DNA of 64,000 nt. Origin: Aradus depressus. Lineage: Eukaryota > Arthropoda > Insecta > Hemiptera > Aradidae. Where the stretch lies: the NCBI GenBank assembly GCA_963662175.1, contig OY759221.1:22121027-22185026 (forward strand), read 5' to 3'. Made by a program: the position numbers and the translations under genes. Below the pieces are notes generated by a model. That model was not told the DNA's origin and did not search any database. It was given only the letters and a program-made list of their open reading frames with translations. The stretch's first letter is position 1. Each line of letters starts with the position of its first letter. Positions 33,085 to 64,000 of this stretch are shown piece by piece.

Positions 33085-33609
33085 TACATATATAAAGCTG
33101 AAAATGTCTGTGCGTTGTACCGCTATAACTCACGAACGGCTTGATGGATTTGATTAATTTTTTTCTTTTTATTTGTTCGTCATCGTCTGTGGAAGGTTAT
33201 AGGCGTATTAGTACCTCAATATCTGGTCCATCCCAGCATCCACCCACGCAATCTTTGTAACTCAAAAACCACTGCAATGATTAATGAGGAATCTTTTTGA
33301 ATAGATAAGTTTTATCTACCGGAAGGTTAAGGTCTATTTTTTAATCAACCCCTGGTCCATCACAGCATCCACTCACGCAATCTTTGTAACTCGAAAACCA
33401 TTGCAACGATTAATGAGAAATCTTTTTGAATAAATTAGTTTTAGCTCCAAAGCTAGCGTTACTACAGTTGAAGGACTATAAGCCTTATTCCGTATGAATA
33501 ATTGAAAATTATAACATCATGAATGTACAGTCGAGGATATGGATAGCCTTATAGGAGATATTGGGAGGAAAGTCAAAGTTCCCCGGGCAACGCCGGGTAT
33601 TACCGCTAG
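33085..33609 (+). mobile_element. Non-autonomous Helitron-like element
   Basis: The 3' end has a GC hairpin (CCCGG-gcaacg-CCGGG, 33582-33597) eight bases before CTAG, followed by T. That is the Helitron end rule. The 5' part ('aaagctgaaaatgtctgtgc', 'accgctataactcacgaacg') resembles insect Helitron starts known to me. An internal segment of about 125 bp is tandemly duplicated ('cacgcaatctttgtaactc' at 33245 and again at about 33373). No Rep/helicase is present. The exact 5' end is uncertain. Confidence 0.6.
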
Positions 33610-33784
33610 TATAATATAATATATTATATTCTGTATTAGTAGTAACAGCTGTCTGTTTCTCTCTCTCGGCGCATGCGCAATGCGGGGGTTACGTGTTACC
33701 GAAAGTAACATAACGCAGTTTTCGAACATGGGGTGCCGGCCTACCAAATTATGAGACGTTGTCACGTCAAAAAAATAGTTCTTA

Positions 33785-34250
33785 ATTTAGTAGTAGTAGT
33801 AGTAAAGTTTTTATTCAATTAACATAATAGAAAATTACATACAAAACATATATACAGTAATGTGACCTTTTATGAAGACAAACTCAATGGCCTAAGCCGT
33901 CTTGAGGAGTCTAGATTTACATAAATAATATTATCTTATAAACTTATAATCTCATAAACTTAATCACAACAAATTTTTCTTTCTAAAATCAAATGAAAAT
34001 AAAATAATATATATATATATATAACTTTGTTCCTATTTCTTTATTTATTTAATTCACATTTTCTGAAATCGTAAGCCTTTTTGCAATAATTTACCAGTAG
34101 TTGCCAGTCTTTACCATTTAATAATTCCAACATAAATGAAGTATCTATGTTGTTTTTAAATATTTTATTTTTTAAATCATCATATTTGGGGCAGGTAATG
34201 AGGAAGTGATATAGATCTTCTTTACAGGGGCTGTAACACATAGTATACAA
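33785..34250 (-). pseudogene. LINE 3' end with C-terminal Cys/His motif and (TAC)n tail
   Basis: The minus-strand frame at 34041-34250 has CYSPCKEDLYHFLITCPKYD. This C..C...E..xHxLxxCP block follows reverse transcriptase in several LINE clades. Downstream on the same strand the element ends in a TAC microsatellite (33790-33803), a tail type seen in some LINEs. The polymerase core is missing. Confidence 0.55.
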
Positions 34251-34443
34251 AGTCCATATCTTCGGAGGTATATTGATTGATAGGTGTATAGCTTAGATGC
34301 AACAGTTCACCTCTAAGTTTAATTATTTATCTAATACTTGACAATGGTAGGTCACTCTGTAAGTAACTATTAACTGAATCGTGGAACTCCAGTTCCCTAC
34401 CTACCAAGTACCGGTCTTAATTTATAAATTGGTATTGTTTCAG

Positions 34444-62951
<28,508 letters not shown>

Positions 62952-63029
62952 GTATATTTTTACTTAGTGTTTTTATTGTTGGGGAGAAATATTGAGTTTT
63001 GAGTTGTTGTCTTTTTCAAAGGACCATAC

Positions 63030-63214
63030 AGAAGGGTCTGAATGGCTGGGCAAATTGGTTTAATAGGTGCAATGCGAAGAAAAGGGAAATTAAGGTTTTC
63101 GGACTCAGACGCATGAACCATGTTACACTGAGACAGGTGCACATCAACCACGAAAACACTCCCTGGATACCAACACGTGAGATACTGAGGTATCTAGGAG
63201 TGCTCCTACAATAA
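63030..63214 (+). pseudogene. LINE reverse-transcriptase fragment
   Basis: The + frame has GLNGWANWFNRCNAKKREIK, then IPTREILRYLGVLLQ and a stop. The W...W......K..K.....RYLGV.L order matches the segment just after YADD in the intact ORF2. It is truncated on both sides and lies in the intron after drpr exon 15. Confidence 0.6.
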
Positions 63215-63440
63215 CAATAAATTAAACAATATATAGGGTGATTGCCTCGTAACTTTAAAAAAAAATTGGATGAAACTAGACCGAAAATGGAGTAGAATGC
63301 CGCCAACCGCAACTTTCTATCTCAATCCGTTGCCGAGTTATGATTTTTTAAAGTTTTTTTTTTTTTTTCGAGAAAACCATGTTTTTTGCCATCAAGTCCC
63401 ACTTTTCCCCTTGAAATCAATATACATATATATACATTAA

Positions 63441-63977
63441 TAACATTTTAGAAAAATTAAAAGTTCGGGAAATACTTCCACGTCCACTACTTTCCCGCTC
63501 AAGGACCGCTTCAACCGCCCAGGGGCCTAGAAAACTTGCAAATTTAATCGGCTTTCTATTGGTATGGTCAACTTTGCGATTCCGTATTGATTTCATGTAG
63601 AAATTTAAGGTTGAATGCGAAAAAAGGGATGTAAATAGAATATAAGGAGGTCACAAATGCAATTTTTTTTTTTTTTAACCTAGAGATCATAAGTGTGGTC
63701 TTGTTATTGTGAGACCTGAACTGGCCACACTTATGATCTCTAGATGTAAAAAAATTGCATTCGTGACCTGCTTAGATTCGATTTATATCAAGTTTTTTCG
63801 CCTTCAACCTTAACTTTCTCCATGAAATCGATACGGTTGCGATAAGTTGACCATACCAATAGAAAGCCGATTAAATTTGCAAGTTTTCTAGCCCCCTGGG
63901 CGGTTGAAGCGGTCCTTGAGCGGGAAAGTAGTTGACGTGGAAGTATTTCCCGAAATTTTTATTTTTCTAAAATGTTA
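63441..63977. repeat. Long inverted repeat, about 255-bp arms, 26-bp loop
   Basis: The left arm 63441-63698 and right arm 63725-63977 pair with scattered differences, for example 'ctagagatcataagtgtgg' against 'ccacacttatgatctctag' next to the loop. Blocks near the outer ends ('gaagtatttcccgaa') also match. No protein is encoded. It is the largest hairpin in the window and lies in the intron after exon 15. Confidence 0.85.
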
Positions 63978-64000
63978 ACGTTGTAGCTGTTATTTCGGTT

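Noticed and set aside
1..34443. A second host gene in the left half
   Set aside because: No set of exons with joining phases, no conserved domain outside mobile elements; all longer frames were repeat-derived or compositional.

Overview
The window looks like nuclear DNA of an arthropod, most likely an insect. It is AT-rich, with large introns, GT-AG splicing and a very dense load of mobile elements: two tRNA-derived SINE families, LINEs of jockey and R1-like type, and mariner, pogo, piggyBac-like, Harbinger-like, hAT, Transib and Helitron remnants. The species cannot be named from the sequence. Only one host gene is evident.

Positions 1-34443 hold no exon I can support. This stretch is packed with repeats: SINE-A (about 350 bp, tRNA-like head, telomere-like CCTAA tail), SINE-B (tRNA-like head, poly-A tail), MITEs, an unclassified family I call repeat C, and broken LINE and transposase reading frames. 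It may be 5' flank or a long first intron, because the first coding exon of the host gene begins with a splice acceptor and so has an unseen upstream noncoding exon.

From 34444 to the right edge, the + strand carries a draper/MEGF10-11-like phagocytic receptor gene. I could place 15 exons whose phases all join. They encode about 783 residues: signal peptide, EMI domain, a NIM-like Cys-rich segment and 15 EGF modules, the last cut by the window-side intron. The transmembrane and cytoplasmic parts must lie beyond 64000. Its introns hold an intact two-ORF jockey-clade retrotransposon bounded by inverted repeats (36627-40788), a perfect 122-bp-arm palindrome, an internally deleted Transib element with RAG-type CACAGTG termini and CGGCG target duplication (49061-50381), a minisatellite, several long inverted repeats and many SINEs.

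The most interesting non-genic themes are: (1) a recurrent hairpin motif, YTGANNATG-stem-GAAA, found near the outward-facing ends of several inverted-repeat elements with compensatory stem changes; (2) SINE-A copies with clear 10-13 bp target duplications and TTAGG-type tails; (3) nested insertions whose order can be read base by base, including a Harbinger-like MITE whose empty-site relative is present in the same window.
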